DNA from: an uncultured Caulobacterales bacterium
Lineage (GTDB): Bacteria; Pseudomonadota; Alphaproteobacteria; Caulobacterales; Caulobacteraceae
Length of the DNA: 64,000 nucleotides
NCBI GenBank assembly: GCA_903884425.1
Contig: CAISEP010000018.1
Span: 30,029-94,028 of the forward strand
Direction: 5' to 3'
Part shown: in pieces, positions 1 through 9,587 of the stretch
How the letters are laid out: each line of letters starts with the position of its first letter
Numbering within the stretch: the stretch's first letter is position 1
Position numbers and translations under genes: made by a program
Notes under the pieces: model-generated
Database searches by the model: none
What the model was told of the DNA's origin: nothing
What the model saw: the letters and a program-made list of their open reading frames with translations, nothing else

Positions 1-690
1 GCGGACAGCCGCACGATCTGGCTCGCCGATTTCGACGAGGACCTCGATCCCGCCACCGGCACCCTGCCGGGGGTGAGGATCTCCGGTCGCAACCTGACGG
101 TCTGGAAGGAAACGACGGTGGACCTGAAATGGGCCCCGCTGGACACGACATCGGCCATCCTGGCCTGGGACGACCGGGCAGCGAAGGGGTCCAGCTACAC
201 CCTCGACCTTGCGCCGGGGGGGCTCGCCCTGCCCGGGGACGCGCAACTGGTGTTCAGCGCCGCCAGCGCTGAAATCCCGACCCTGCCCGCCGGATCGCCC
301 CTGAAGGAGGACCCGGCGGAGCGCAGCCACCGGGTGCTGGACTGGACCCTCGTCCTGGTCGATGCGGCGGGCCACGAAGCCCGGCTGCCCCTGTCCCACG
401 ACCAGGCGCTCCACCCGCAGATCCGGTCCGAGACCCGGCGGCTGGCCGTCCTGGACACGACCCAGAGGTCCGAGGTCGTCCTGCGGCGGTTCAGCTTCCC
501 GCTGGCGGATTTCAGGGCCGCCATTCCCGGGTTCGATCCGGCGCATCTACGGTCGGTGCGGTTCGACTTCGACCGCTCGCCCCGTGGGGCGATCGTGCTG
601 GACGATGTCGGTCTCCACGGCGCGACTGCCCCCCGCGCGGCACCCTGGCCGACACCGGGCAACGGCACCCGTTCGAAGCCGCAGCCCTGA
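1..690 (+). CDS. Unrecognised protein, 5' end outside window
   Basis: The reading frame is open from the first base of the window to a stop at 690, so this is the C-terminal 229 residues of a larger protein. I do not recognise the family. The visible part is rich in beta-strand-like sequence and has a final block (FDFDRSPRGAIVLDDVGL) of the kind seen in C-terminal beta-sandwich modules attached to secreted hydrolases. The last 25 residues are proline/arginine-rich and probably disordered. No catalytic motif is visible. A beta-sandwich accessory domain is inference only. The next gene begins 48 bases downstream. Confidence 0.6.
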   Translation, partial: ADSRTIWLADFDEDLDPATGTLPGVRISGRNLTVWKETTVDLKWAPLDTTSAILAWDDRAAKGSSYTLDLAPGGLALPGDAQLVFSAASAEIPTLPAGSPLKEDPAERSHRVLDWTLVLVDAAGHEARLPLSHDQALHPQIRSETRRLAVLDTTQRSEVVLRRFSFPLADFRAAIPGFDPAHLRSVRFDFDRSPRGAIVLDDVGLHGATAPRAAPWPTPGNGTRSKPQP

Positions 691-738
691 GCGCCTCCGA
701 CCCATTGCGGACAGGGGCATGGTGTGCAGGCTAGCCGC

Positions 739-1179
739 ATGAAGCTGCGCCCCTACAAGCCATTGGACGATGCCGAGCTCGCGGACGTGTGGTTCGAAAG
801 CTGGCGCTCGACGGGACTGACGCTTCCTGTCGTGACGAGAGCCGACCTCCGGGCGCGCGTCCCGATGGAACTCGCGACGCGGTGGGAGGTGACCGTCGCC
901 GAAGTGGACGACCGTATCACCGGATTCCTGGCCCTGGCGCGCAGGGAACGCCGGATCGATCAGTTGTTCGTCCGGCCCGGTGACCAGGGTTCCGGTACGG
1001 GAACTGCGCTGTTCGACGCAGCCCGGGCGCAGCTACCGGAGGGCTTCTGGCTCGCCACGCAGCCCGGGAACGCGCGGGCGCGGGCATTCTATGAACGTCG
1101 GGGGATGAGATTGGATCGCATCGAAGATCACAACGGTGTCGACCGCGTGATCTACGTGCTTGACCCGCCGACGGATTAG
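739..1179 (+). CDS. GNAT family N-acetyltransferase
   Basis: A 146-residue single-domain protein of the GCN5-related N-acetyltransferase superfamily, which transfers acetyl from acetyl-CoA to an amine. The acetyl-CoA pyrophosphate-binding motif A is visible at about residues 75-95 (LFVRPGDQGSGTGTALF). The C-terminal motif B region is at about 108-122 (NARARAFYERRGM). A longer GTG start exists at 724, but ATG 739 gives the usual GNAT N-terminus (MKLRPYKPLDDAEL). The substrate cannot be predicted; many proteins of this size act on small molecules or ribosomal protein N-termini. It stands alone between an unrecognised gene and a tRNA. Confidence 0.85.
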   Translation: MKLRPYKPLDDAELADVWFESWRSTGLTLPVVTRADLRARVPMELATRWEVTVAEVDDRITGFLALARRERRIDQLFVRPGDQGSGTGTALFDAARAQLPEGFWLATQPGNARARAFYERRGMRLDRIEDHNGVDRVIYVLDPPTD

Positions 1180-1280
1180 ATCCGCTTCCCGGCGGCGTTC
1201 GGGGACGCCCCGGTCCGCGCCCTCTGCCCGATAAGCAATTGACCCCTTCCACCCTCGTCGGCTATGGGTCCCCCCCTACC

Positions 1281-1354
1281 GCGGGCATGATGTAGTGGTA
1301 GCCTGGCAGCTTCCCAAGCTGCTCGTGAGGGTTCGATTCCCTCTGCCCGCTCCA
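1281..1354 (+). tRNA. tRNA-Gly(CCC)
   Basis: A complete cloverleaf can be drawn. The acceptor stem is GCGGGCA/TGCCCGC. The D arm contains TAGTGGTAG. The anticodon stem is GCAGC/GCTGC with the 7-base loop TTCCCAA, giving anticodon CCC. The T arm is GAGGG-TTCGATT-CCCTC. The discriminator base is T and CCA is encoded in the genome (1352-1354). It decodes GGG glycine codons. Confidence 0.95.
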
Positions 1355-1358
1355 GTTT

Positions 1359-1402
1359 TTCCGGATGGCCAGTTTCCGGATGGCCCGTTTTCCGGATGCT
1401 CC
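1359..1402 (+). repeat. Short direct repeats after the tRNA
   Basis: Three near-copies of TTTCCGGATGGCC spaced 15-17 bases apart immediately follow the tRNA. They could be a degenerate tRNA 3' region or slippage product. There is no integrase nearby to suggest an att site, and function is unknown. Confidence 0.4.
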
Positions 1403-1468
1403 CCGCGGGGGTCCGATGACGGCCCGCGCCGCTCACCCCGGTTTCCACCCATCTGGAGCAGGCGGATC

Positions 1469-2269
1469 ATGACCAGCGATGTTCCGGAGCGGATCGCGGC
1501 GACCTATCGCTGGCACCGGCGGCTGGGCAACGCCGGGATCGAGGCCGCGCATGGCCACTTCGTCGTGAACCCCGCCCATCCGCGCGTCTGGGACGCCAAC
1601 CACGTGGATGCGGTGACCGCGCGCACGCCGGGCGAGATCGATGCCGTGCTGGCCGACCTGGACCGGCACCTGGCGCATACGCCCTGGCGGGTGGCGCATG
1701 TGGACGGCTTCACCCCCGACGCCTTCCTCGCCCGGCTGGCCCTGGACGGCTTCCAGACCCGGCCCGTGACCATCCAGATGGTGCTGGAGGGCGAGCTCAC
1801 CCACCGGGGCTGCGGGATCGACCTGCGGCCCGTGACCACCGAGGCGGACTGGGCGGCGCTGGGCCGGCTGGTGGCGGAGGACGTGGCCGAGGGGCGCAAG
1901 GCAGGAGATCTGGACCTGTCCGCCGCCTTTGCCGCCGAGATGGTGGAGACCAGCCGGGCCAAGGCGCCGCACTGCATCTACCATCTGGTGTGGCTGGACG
2001 GACGGGCGGTGGCCTATGGAGCTCTGGCGGCGTCACCGGAGCGGGTGGGCCTGATCGAGGACCTCTATACCCGCCCGGACGTCCGCCGCCGGGGCATCGC
2101 CACGGCCCTGATCGCCGCCTTCACCGACCGGTTGCGGGACGGGGGCTGCGACACGGTGTTCCTGGGGGCCCTGGCCACGGAACATCCGAAGCATCTCTAT
2201 GCCCGGCTGGGCTTTCGCCCGATCGGCCTGGCCACCACCTGGGTGCGGAACGTCCAGGACGAGACCTGA
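1469..2269 (+). CDS. GNAT family N-acetyltransferase
   Basis: A 266-residue protein with a GNAT domain in its second half. Motif A is at about residues 198-218 (LYTRPDVRRRGIATALIAAF) and the C-terminal motif at about 238-252 (HPKHLYARLGFRPIG). The N-terminal half resembles the extended region of two-domain GNATs and has no recognisable catalytic motif of its own. The frame is open further upstream through the tRNA gene. ATG 1469 is preferred because it lies after the tRNA and has GGAGCAGG seven bases upstream. The substrate is unknown. It converges with the minus-strand glycine-zipper gene. Confidence 0.85.
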   Translation: MTSDVPERIAATYRWHRRLGNAGIEAAHGHFVVNPAHPRVWDANHVDAVTARTPGEIDAVLADLDRHLAHTPWRVAHVDGFTPDAFLARLALDGFQTRPVTIQMVLEGELTHRGCGIDLRPVTTEADWAALGRLVAEDVAEGRKAGDLDLSAAFAAEMVETSRAKAPHCIYHLVWLDGRAVAYGALAASPERVGLIEDLYTRPDVRRRGIATALIAAFTDRLRDGGCDTVFLGALATEHPKHLYARLGFRPIGLATTWVRNVQDET

Positions 2270-2275
2270 CCGGGC

Positions 2276-2620
2276 TCAGTGCCGGTCGTGGTCCCAGGTG
2301 TCCCGGCCGGTCTCGTGGCGCAGGTGACGGGGCGGGGGCGGGGCGTGATGGCCCGTCGGGCAGGGGCGCTTGGAGCGGGCGAGCTGGTTGCCCACCACCG
2401 CCCCGCCTGCCGCGCCGACCAGGGCGCCGCCGGTCTTTTGCCCGCGCCCGGCCACGGCGCTGCCCACCACGGCCCCGCCCAGCGCGCCCAGCAGGGTGCC
2501 GCCGACCTTGGCGTCATGCTTGTCCCGCTCGCAGGCATTGGAGGCCAGCGCCGGGGTGGACGCCGCCACGGCGGTGCCCAGGGTGAGGCCGATGGCCATC
2601 AGGGTCAGCAGATTGCGCAT
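2276..2620 (-). CDS. Glycine-zipper 2TM exported protein
   Basis: A 114-residue exported protein. Residues 1-26 form a Sec signal peptide (positive MR, hydrophobic core, ALAS cleavage region). Two glycine-zipper repeats follow, GTLLGALGGAVVGSAVAG and GALVGAAGGAVVGNQLA, which in the glycine-zipper 2TM family pack helices in membranes. The C-terminus is rich in proline, histidine and charged residues. The start at 2620 is supported by AAGGAGAC directly upstream; the ORF extends further 5' without a ribosome-binding site. Relatives are usually small outer-membrane or periplasmic proteins of unknown role. It converges with the GNAT gene, six bases apart. Confidence 0.8.
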   Translation of the reverse strand: MRNLLTLMAIGLTLGTAVAASTPALASNACERDKHDAKVGGTLLGALGGAVVGSAVAGRGQKTGGALVGAAGGAVVGNQLARSKRPCPTGHHAPPPPRHLRHETGRDTWDHDRH

Positions 2621-2736
2621 GTCGTCTCCTTGTCCGGATGTCGTTGCAGACCGGATTACATCCCCCATGCGCCGGGAAAGCGGTGACAAAGAGTCGTCAA
2701 AGCGGCCGGGCCGTGGCCCGCCGGAGGCGTCTTCGC

Positions 2737-2922
2737 CTATTTCTTCATGGCCGGCTTGGAGCGGGAGGCGGAGCGGGCAGCGGCATTGCGCTCCGCGCTG
2801 CGCCGGTCGCCCCGGGCACCGGACCAGGTGTCGCCATGGGCGGCGGCCTTGCGCCGGGCCACCAGGGCCGCGAGCTTCTGTTGCGGGGTCAGGTCGTCCT
2901 GAGGGGTGGGATCATCGGTCAT
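2737..2922 (-). CDS. Small charged protein of unknown function
   Basis: A 61-residue protein with no recognised domain. The first third is acidic (MTDDPTPQDDLTPQQKLAAL) and the rest is basic and alanine/arginine-rich, ending in SKPAMKK, so it may bind nucleic acid or be unstructured. GAAGGGCGG lies just upstream of the ATG, which supports translation. It lies between the glycine-zipper gene and the acyl-CoA synthetase gene on the same strand. Confidence 0.55.
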   Translation of the reverse strand: MTDDPTPQDDLTPQQKLAALVARRKAAAHGDTWSGARGDRRSAERNAAARSASRSKPAMKK

Positions 2923-2968
2923 CCGCCCTTCATAGCACGGTTTTCACCGCCACCGGAGGTTTAATGTG

Positions 2969-4819
2969 TCACAGGCGGATGTCGCCGTCGCAGATCTTCC
3001 GGAACTGGGCCTCGTCCAGGGGCTGGTAGCGGCCCCCGGCCTCGCTGACGAACAGGGGCTCGTTGATCCGGCCGGGATCGAAGCCCTCCGCCACCAGGTC
3101 CACCTTGCGGTACTTGAAGGTGCCGGTGATCTCGATCTCCCGCTGCAGGCGCAGGAAGACGGGCCGGGCATAGGCGGGCAGGTGGCTTTCGCACACGGCC
3201 TGCAGGGAGGTGATGTCGAAGGCGTCGTTCACCACCAGCGTCGCCATGCCTGCCCGGCCGTCCGTTCCCGGCACGGCCACCCCGTAGACATTGGCCTCCA
3301 CCACCCCCGGCGCGGCGGCGAGGGCGGCGGCCACCTCGCCGGTGGAGACGTTCTCCCCCTTCCAGCGGAAGGTGTCGCCGATCCGGTCGACGAAGTAGAA
3401 ATAGCCCTCCTGGTCCTGGCGCATCAGGTCGCCGGTGCGGAACCAGGCGTCGTCCCGGGCGAAGACGTTGCGCAGCACCTTCTTCTCCGTGGCCTGCTTG
3501 TCCGCATAGCCGGAGAAGTTGGAGCGGGCGTCGGCCCCGATGGCGCCGATGGCCTCCCCCACCTGGCCGGCCCTGGCCTCCACGCAGAAGCCCTGGGCGT
3601 TGCGCACCGGGGTCTCCGTCTCGATGTCGAACTGCACCAGCTTCACGTTGAACTGACGGCGCAGATAGGACGGGATCCGGCCGATGGCGCCGGGCTTTCC
3701 GTCATAGTTGAACATGGACACATTGCCTTCGGTGGCCCCGTAGAACTCCAGGATGTGGGGAATGTCGAAGCGGGTCAGCATCCGCTCCCACACCTCCTGG
3801 CGCAGGCCGTTGCCGAAGGCCAGCCGCAGGGTGTGGGTCTTTTCCTCCATCCGCGGGGGCTGGTTCACCAGATAGCGGCACAGCTCGCCGATATAGACGA
3901 ACATGGTGGCCCGGCTGGTGCTGATGTCCTCCCAGAACTGGGTGGCGGAGAACCGGCGCTTCAGGATCACCGCGCCGCCGTTCAGCAGGGCGGCCCCCAG
4001 GGCACAGAGGCCGCCGGTGGCGTGGTAGAGGGGCAGGGGCACATAGATCCGGTCCGTGGCCTTGGCCCCCGTCGCCCCGGCAAAGCCGCGCATGTAGAGC
4101 TGGGCCCGCATGTGGGTGATCTTGGCCGCCTTGGGCAGGCCCGTGGTGCCGGAGGTGAAGATGTAGAGGGCCGTGTCCTTGGCGGTGAGGCCGAACCTCG
4201 CCGTGGCCCTTGTGGGGCGCAGGGTGGAGCAGCCCTTCAGGGCCCGGTCGAAGTCCCGGTCGCCCCGGCTGGCGGTGCCCCGGGCCGGGGGCAGGTCGCG
4301 ACCGGCCGCGGCCCCGGCGCCCGGCGCGCCCCCCAGCACCCACTCGGTCATGTTGCGGGTCAGGTCCGCGCGCACGGCCTCGAAGGCGGATGCGGTCTCC
4401 ATGTCGCAGATCAGGTGGGCGGCGCCGGAGATGTTCAGGCAGTGGGCCAGCGCCGGGCCGGCGATCTGGTTGTTGATCAGTGCCGAGGCCACGCCGACCT
4501 TGGACAGGCCGAACCACACCGCCAGGTATTCGATGCGGTTGGGCATGAACAGGGCCACCGTGTCGCCCCGCTTGATGCCCCGGCTGGTGGCCCAGTGGGC
4601 GAAGCGGTTGGCCATGGCGTCCAGCTGCGCATAGGTCACCGACTTGCCCTCGAACTCGAAGGCGGTGTTCTGGGGCCAGCGGTCGACGGCGGCTTCCAGG
4701 TCGTCGCAGATCAGCTGCTCGGACTCCGCCGACACCGACCGCACCCGGCCGAGGGTGCGGGCCAGGCCGGAAAGGAATCGCAGCTCACGGGAGAGTTTGA
4801 CCATGATGCTCGCCGACAT
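2969..4819 (-). CDS. Long-chain/very-long-chain acyl-CoA synthetase
   Basis: A 616-residue AMP-forming ligase of the ANL superfamily that activates a fatty acid with ATP and CoA. The phosphate-binding loop is at about residues 219-230 (YIFTSGTTGLPK). The adenine-binding motif FYGATEGN is near 370, and FRTGDLMRQDQEGYFYFVDRIGD marks the hinge region near 480-505 (given here by its key D and R residues). FYGATEGN and the overall layout are closest to the FATP-type very-long-chain enzymes rather than to E. coli FadD. A C-terminal TFKYRK supplies the usual catalytic lysine region. ATG 4819 is used; an internal Met at residue 6 is also possible. It is transcribed alone. Confidence 0.88.
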   Translation of the reverse strand: MSASIMVKLSRELRFLSGLARTLGRVRSVSAESEQLICDDLEAAVDRWPQNTAFEFEGKSVTYAQLDAMANRFAHWATSRGIKRGDTVALFMPNRIEYLAVWFGLSKVGVASALINNQIAGPALAHCLNISGAAHLICDMETASAFEAVRADLTRNMTEWVLGGAPGAGAAAGRDLPPARGTASRGDRDFDRALKGCSTLRPTRATARFGLTAKDTALYIFTSGTTGLPKAAKITHMRAQLYMRGFAGATGAKATDRIYVPLPLYHATGGLCALGAALLNGGAVILKRRFSATQFWEDISTSRATMFVYIGELCRYLVNQPPRMEEKTHTLRLAFGNGLRQEVWERMLTRFDIPHILEFYGATEGNVSMFNYDGKPGAIGRIPSYLRRQFNVKLVQFDIETETPVRNAQGFCVEARAGQVGEAIGAIGADARSNFSGYADKQATEKKVLRNVFARDDAWFRTGDLMRQDQEGYFYFVDRIGDTFRWKGENVSTGEVAAALAAAPGVVEANVYGVAVPGTDGRAGMATLVVNDAFDITSLQAVCESHLPAYARPVFLRLQREIEITGTFKYRKVDLVAEGFDPGRINEPLFVSEAGGRYQPLDEAQFRKICDGDIRL

Positions 4820-4946
4820 GTCCTGACGTCCGGGGTGTGCCCGCCGCGCCCGATGCGCTGGGGTCCGGCGCGAACAGCCTAGCGCCTTTTGGGCGGGGCG
4901 TCGTCCGGGGTCAAGGGTTCGGGCCGAGGGGGGGCGCTCAAAAGGT

Positions 4947-4977
4947 GAAGCCCCGGACCAGGGCGGTCCGGGGCTTC
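4947..4977 (-). terminator. Hairpin terminator after groEL
   Basis: A perfect 13-bp inverted repeat, GAAGCCCCGGACC with a 5-base loop, lies 36 bases beyond the groEL stop codon on the transcribed strand. It is very GC-rich, and only a short T run follows several bases downstream on the minus strand, so termination may be partly Rho-dependent. Confidence 0.75.
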
Positions 4978-5012
4978 GGTAGTCAGACTGACGTCAAGGC
5001 GTCAGGCGGGAC

Positions 5013-6674
<1,662 letters not shown>

Positions 6675-6731
6675 CTAGAGATCAGGAGGATTGGGAATTC
6701 AGGAAAGGCGAAGGTCCCGCGGGACCTGCCC

Positions 6732-7016
6732 TCAGACGATGCCGAGGATGTCGCTTTCCTTCATGATGATCAGGTCCGCGCCGTCGATCTTGACCTCGGT
6801 GCCGGACCACTTGCCGAACAGGATGCGGTCGCCGACCTTCACGTCGGGCTCGATGCGCTTGCCGGCGTCGTCGCGGGCACCGGGGCCCACGGCCAGGACT
6901 TCGCCTTCCTGGGGTTTTTCCTTGGCGGTGTCGGGGATGATGATCCCGCCCTTGGTCTTGGATTCTTCTTCGACGCGCTTCACGAGGACGCGGTCGCCGA
7001 GAGGCCGAAACGCCAT
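6732..7016 (-). CDS. groES: Co-chaperonin GroES (Hsp10)
   Basis: A 94-residue heptameric lid for GroEL. It carries the typical [13 protein letters not shown]-terminus, the mobile-loop region ([17 protein letters not shown]) and a C-terminal [13 protein letters not shown] strand. Two ATGs lie nine bases apart. ATG 7016 is chosen because AGGAG sits nine bases before it, whereas it abuts the upstream ATG at 7025, and because MAFRPLG is the usual start. It is the first gene of the groESL operon. Confidence 0.98.
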   Translation of the reverse strand: MAFRPLGDRVLVKRVEEESKTKGGIIIPDTAKEKPQEGEVLAVGPGARDDAGKRIEPDVKVGDRILFGKWSGTEVKIDGADLIIMKESDILGIV

Positions 7017-7094
7017 GTTCTTCATCTCCTGCAGGTGGTTGGGTCGGATGACCCGTGTCTCTGTCTGGCCCTCAGGCCGCACCGCGGTCCGCGA

Positions 7095-7121
7095 TTAGCA
7101 GCCGGGGCGAGTGAGTGCTAA
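7095..7121 (-). promoter_or_regulatory. CIRCE operator (HrcA site) before groES
   Basis: The right arm, GAGTGCTAA, matches the CIRCE consensus TTAGCACTC-N9-GAGTGCTAA exactly. The left arm is TTAGCAGCC (six of nine match), and the spacing is exactly nine bases. HrcA repressor binding here would keep groESL low at normal temperature. The site lies between the -10 element and the groES start, as expected for an operator. No hrcA gene is in the window. Confidence 0.9.
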
Positions 7122-7130
7122 CGGTGGGGG

Positions 7131-7159
7131 AGATAGGGCGGGCATCGGGGGGAGTCAAG
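7131..7159 (-). promoter_or_regulatory. Sigma-32-type heat-shock promoter of groESL
   Basis: On the minus strand CTTG is followed after 18 bases by CCTATCT. This fits the alphaproteobacterial heat-shock consensus CTTG-N17/18-CYTATNT. The -10 ends nine bases before the CIRCE palindrome. The same DNA can also be read as TTGACT-N17-TATCTC, a sigma-70-like pair. Confidence 0.75.
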
Positions 7160-7176
7160 GCGGGGGGTGTGCCTCA

Positions 7177-7280
7177 TCCGGGGGGAGGTTCCCGGCTCGA
7201 GGCCGGGAATGACGACTGATTTTGATTTTGTGTTTTTATAACTCGTCATTCCCGGGCGAAGACCCGGGAACCTCCGTCCG
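7177..7280 (+). repeat. Family B palindromic repeat pair
   Basis: Two inverted copies of the family B element flank an AT-rich spacer of about 30 bases. The hairpin cores are CCCGGC-TCGA-GCCGGG-like and CCCGGG-CGAAGA-CCCGGG. The outer ends read CCGG and TCCGG; the inner ends read ATGACGA and TCGTCAT. It fills most of the groES/rplY divergent spacer. Confidence 0.85.
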
Positions 7281-7426
7281 CCCATAGCGCACACCCCCGT
7301 TGCATCCCCCGAACGGAGCGTGTATAGACCCGCGCTCACTTGCGCCCTGCGTCCGTCGCGGGGCCAGACCGCTTTTGCCCTCGCCGCGCAGACTCATGCG
7401 CGGCGGATTTGTTTCGGAAGACCGTC

Positions 7427-8029
7427 ATGGCCGAGATCGTCCTCAACGTTGAAGTTCGCGAGCGTACCGGCACCGGTGGATCCCGCGAAGCCCGCCGCGC
7501 CGGCAAGGTTCCGGGCGTGCTGTACGGCGGCCCCCGCGGTCCCGTGCCCGTGGCCGTCAACGCCAACGAGTTCCGCAAGGCGCTCTACACCGGCAAGCTG
7601 CTGGGCCACCTTGTCACCCTGAAGCACGGGGAAGAGACCCAGGGCGTCATCGCCAAGGACATCCAGTTCCATCCGGTCACCGACCAGCCCGTGCACTTCG
7701 ACCTCTATCGCGTGGACGAGCACCAGCTGGTGAAGATCAACATCCCGGTGCACTTCAAGAACCACGAACTGAGCCCCGGCATGAAGCGCGGCGCGGCCCT
7801 GAACATCGCCCGCCACGAAGTGGAAGTCTGGGCCCCGGCCGACCACATTCCGGAAGACCTGGTGGCCGACCTGACCGGTCTGGAGATCGGCGATTCCATC
7901 CGCTGGTCCAACCTCAATGCCCCCGCGGGCGTCGAGCCGGTGATCAAGGGCCGTGACTTCACCATCGCCACGGTGGCGGGTTCCGCGGCCTCGGCCTCGG
8001 CGGAAGCGGCGGCCAACGCCGCCGGCTGA
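7427..8029 (+). CDS. rplY: 50S ribosomal protein L25 (Ctc form)
   Basis: A 200-residue long-form L25/Ctc protein that binds 5S rRNA in the large subunit. The N-terminal L25 beta-barrel (about residues 1-95, with RTGTGGSREARRAGKVPGVL near the start) is followed by the C-terminal TL5/Ctc domain and an alanine-rich tail. The ORF is open upstream to 7340, but ATG 7427 gives the conserved MAEIVLNVEVRERTG start. pth lies 41 bases downstream; the rplY-pth pairing is a common bacterial arrangement. Confidence 0.96.
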   Translation: MAEIVLNVEVRERTGTGGSREARRAGKVPGVLYGGPRGPVPVAVNANEFRKALYTGKLLGHLVTLKHGEETQGVIAKDIQFHPVTDQPVHFDLYRVDEHQLVKINIPVHFKNHELSPGMKRGAALNIARHEVEVWAPADHIPEDLVADLTGLEIGDSIRWSNLNAPAGVEPVIKGRDFTIATVAGSAASASAEAAANAAG

Positions 8030-8070
8030 TCGCGCCCGGCGGGCCGCACCAACCCTGCGGGAGCCTCGCC

Positions 8071-8700
8071 ATGCTGATCCTGGTGGGCCTGGGCAATCCA
8101 GGCCCCAAATACGCCTATAATCGCCACAACATCGGCTTCCTGGCCGTGGACGCCATCGCGCGCCGCTGGCGGTTCGGGACGGAACGCGCGAAGTTCCAGA
8201 GCCTGGTGTCCGAGGGGTCCATCGACACCCCGACCGGTCCCGTGCGCGCCCTTCTGATGAAGCCCCAGACCTTCATGAACGAGAGCGGCCGGGCGGTGGG
8301 CGCGGCGGTGAACTTCCTGAAGGCCGATCCCGCCGACGTGGTGGTCTTCTATGACGAGCTGGACCTGGCCCCTGGCCGCTTCCGCCTGAAGCATGGCGGC
8401 GGGGCGGCGGGGCACAACGGCATCCGCTCCATCACAAGCCAGATCGGCCCGCACTTCCGCCGGGCGCGGATGGGCATCGGCCATCCCGGGCACAAGGACA
8501 AGGTGATGGGCCACGTCCTGTCGGACTTCCGCAAGGTGGACGGGCCCTGGGTGGAGGCCCTGTGCAACGCCTGCGCCGACGCCCTGCCGATCCTGGCTGT
8601 GGGAGAGGACGAGAAGTACCAGACCGAGGTCATGCGCCTCGCGCCCGCGGAGAAACTCGACCCGCGCAAGGCTGCCCAAGACGGCCGGGGTGAGGTATAG
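8071..8700 (+). CDS. pth: Peptidyl-tRNA hydrolase
   Basis: A 209-residue Pth, which cleaves the ester bond of peptidyl-tRNAs released from stalled ribosomes. The active-site block LVGLGNPGPKYAYNRHNIGF is at residues 4-23, with the conserved Asn9 and catalytic His19. FMNESG (about 69-74) and DELDLAPG (about 92-99), which includes the catalytic Asp, are also present. GHNGIRSI is conserved. The protein has the family length with a slightly extended tail. It is cotranscribed with rplY and the downstream TPR gene, which begins eight bases later. Confidence 0.97.
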   Translation: MLILVGLGNPGPKYAYNRHNIGFLAVDAIARRWRFGTERAKFQSLVSEGSIDTPTGPVRALLMKPQTFMNESGRAVGAAVNFLKADPADVVVFYDELDLAPGRFRLKHGGGAAGHNGIRSITSQIGPHFRRARMGIGHPGHKDKVMGHVLSDFRKVDGPWVEALCNACADALPILAVGEDEKYQTEVMRLAPAEKLDPRKAAQDGRGEV

Positions 8701-8707
8701 GCGTCCC

Positions 8708-9469
8708 ATGCTGTCCATCCTCGCCTTCCTGCTCAGCCCGGGCTTCCTTCTGTCGATCGGCCTCTCGATCGCGCTGTGCTTCCACATCGTGCGGACCAGG
8801 CAGGACACCTTCTGGCTGTGGATCGTGCTGATGTTCCAGGGCATCGGCAGCCTGGCCTATATCGCCGTGATCCTGATCCCCTCCCTGCTCAGCGGCAATG
8901 CGGCGCGCAAGCTCGGCCAGACCGCCCGGGCGACGCTGGATCCCGGCCGCGAGTACCGCGAGGCCAAGGCCGCCGCCGAGGATACGCCCACCGTGCACAA
9001 CCGCATGCGCTTCGCCGCTGCGGCCATGGCGCACGGCAGGTTTGCCGAGGCCGAGCAGCTGTACCGGGAGGCTGCCACCGGTGTGCACGCCGATGATCCG
9101 GCCCTGAAGCTCGGCCGCGCCCGGGCGCTGCTGGAGCTCGCCCGCCCCGCCGACGCGCTGGAGGTGCTGCAGAGCCTCGCCGCGCAAGGGGAGGAGGGCA
9201 ACACCCCCCAGTCCATCCTGGCCACCGCCCGGGCCTGTCAGGCGCTCGGCCGCATGGCCGAGGCGGAACAGTCCTACCGCTGGGCGGCGGAGCGCATGCC
9301 CGGCTTCGAGGCCATGGCCCGCTTCACCGCCTTCCTGGCCGAGACCGGCAAGATGGCGGAGGCGAAGGACAATCTGGCGGAGATCGACCGGCGCATCGCC
9401 CGCCTCTCCGGCCCGTTCCGCAAGGAGGCCCTGGCCTGGCGGGACCTGGCGGCGGCAAGGGTGCGCTGA
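8708..9469 (+). CDS. Membrane-anchored tetratricopeptide-like protein
   Basis: A 253-residue protein with two N-terminal transmembrane segments (about residues 3-26 and 36-60). A soluble helical region from about 90 to 245 has degenerate TPR units with A/G-rich consensus positions (for example FAEAEQLYREAATG, PADALEVLQSLA, MAEAEQSYRWAAERMPG). TPRs are protein-protein interaction scaffolds; the partner is unknown. ATG 8708 is chosen over an upstream GTG overlapping pth. It lies directly after pth and is probably in the same transcript. Confidence 0.75.
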   Translation: MLSILAFLLSPGFLLSIGLSIALCFHIVRTRQDTFWLWIVLMFQGIGSLAYIAVILIPSLLSGNAARKLGQTARATLDPGREYREAKAAAEDTPTVHNRMRFAAAAMAHGRFAEAEQLYREAATGVHADDPALKLGRARALLELARPADALEVLQSLAAQGEEGNTPQSILATARACQALGRMAEAEQSYRWAAERMPGFEAMARFTAFLAETGKMAEAKDNLAEIDRRIARLSGPFRKEALAWRDLAAARVR

Positions 9470-9540
9470 ACCTACGCTCCCCCCATCCCCCCGGGATAAC
9501 CCACAGTCTTTTTGCCGGGGCGGCTTTCCAGATGATGTAA

Positions 9541-9555
9541 GTTCTGCTTTTGTTC
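9541..9555 (+). promoter_or_regulatory. LexA (SOS) box, GTTC-N7-GTTC
   Basis: GTTC-TGCTTTT-GTTC is an exact match to the alphaproteobacterial LexA direct-repeat operator. It lies 33 bases upstream of the ATG of the GIY-YIG-like gene at 9588. Its position is suitable for blocking that gene's promoter. Confidence 0.7.
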
Positions 9556-9587
9556 TCATCACCAGATGTGCAGCAGGAGCGTGGAAC

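Noticed and set aside
1359..1402. Integration site (att) duplication after tRNA-Gly
   Set aside because: The repeats do not copy the tRNA 3' end, and no integrase or island is adjacent.
2966..4882. A 638-codon plus-strand open frame opposite the acyl-CoA synthetase
   Set aside because: Shadow of a gene with clear ANL motifs; product is Gly/His/Asp-rich with no domain.
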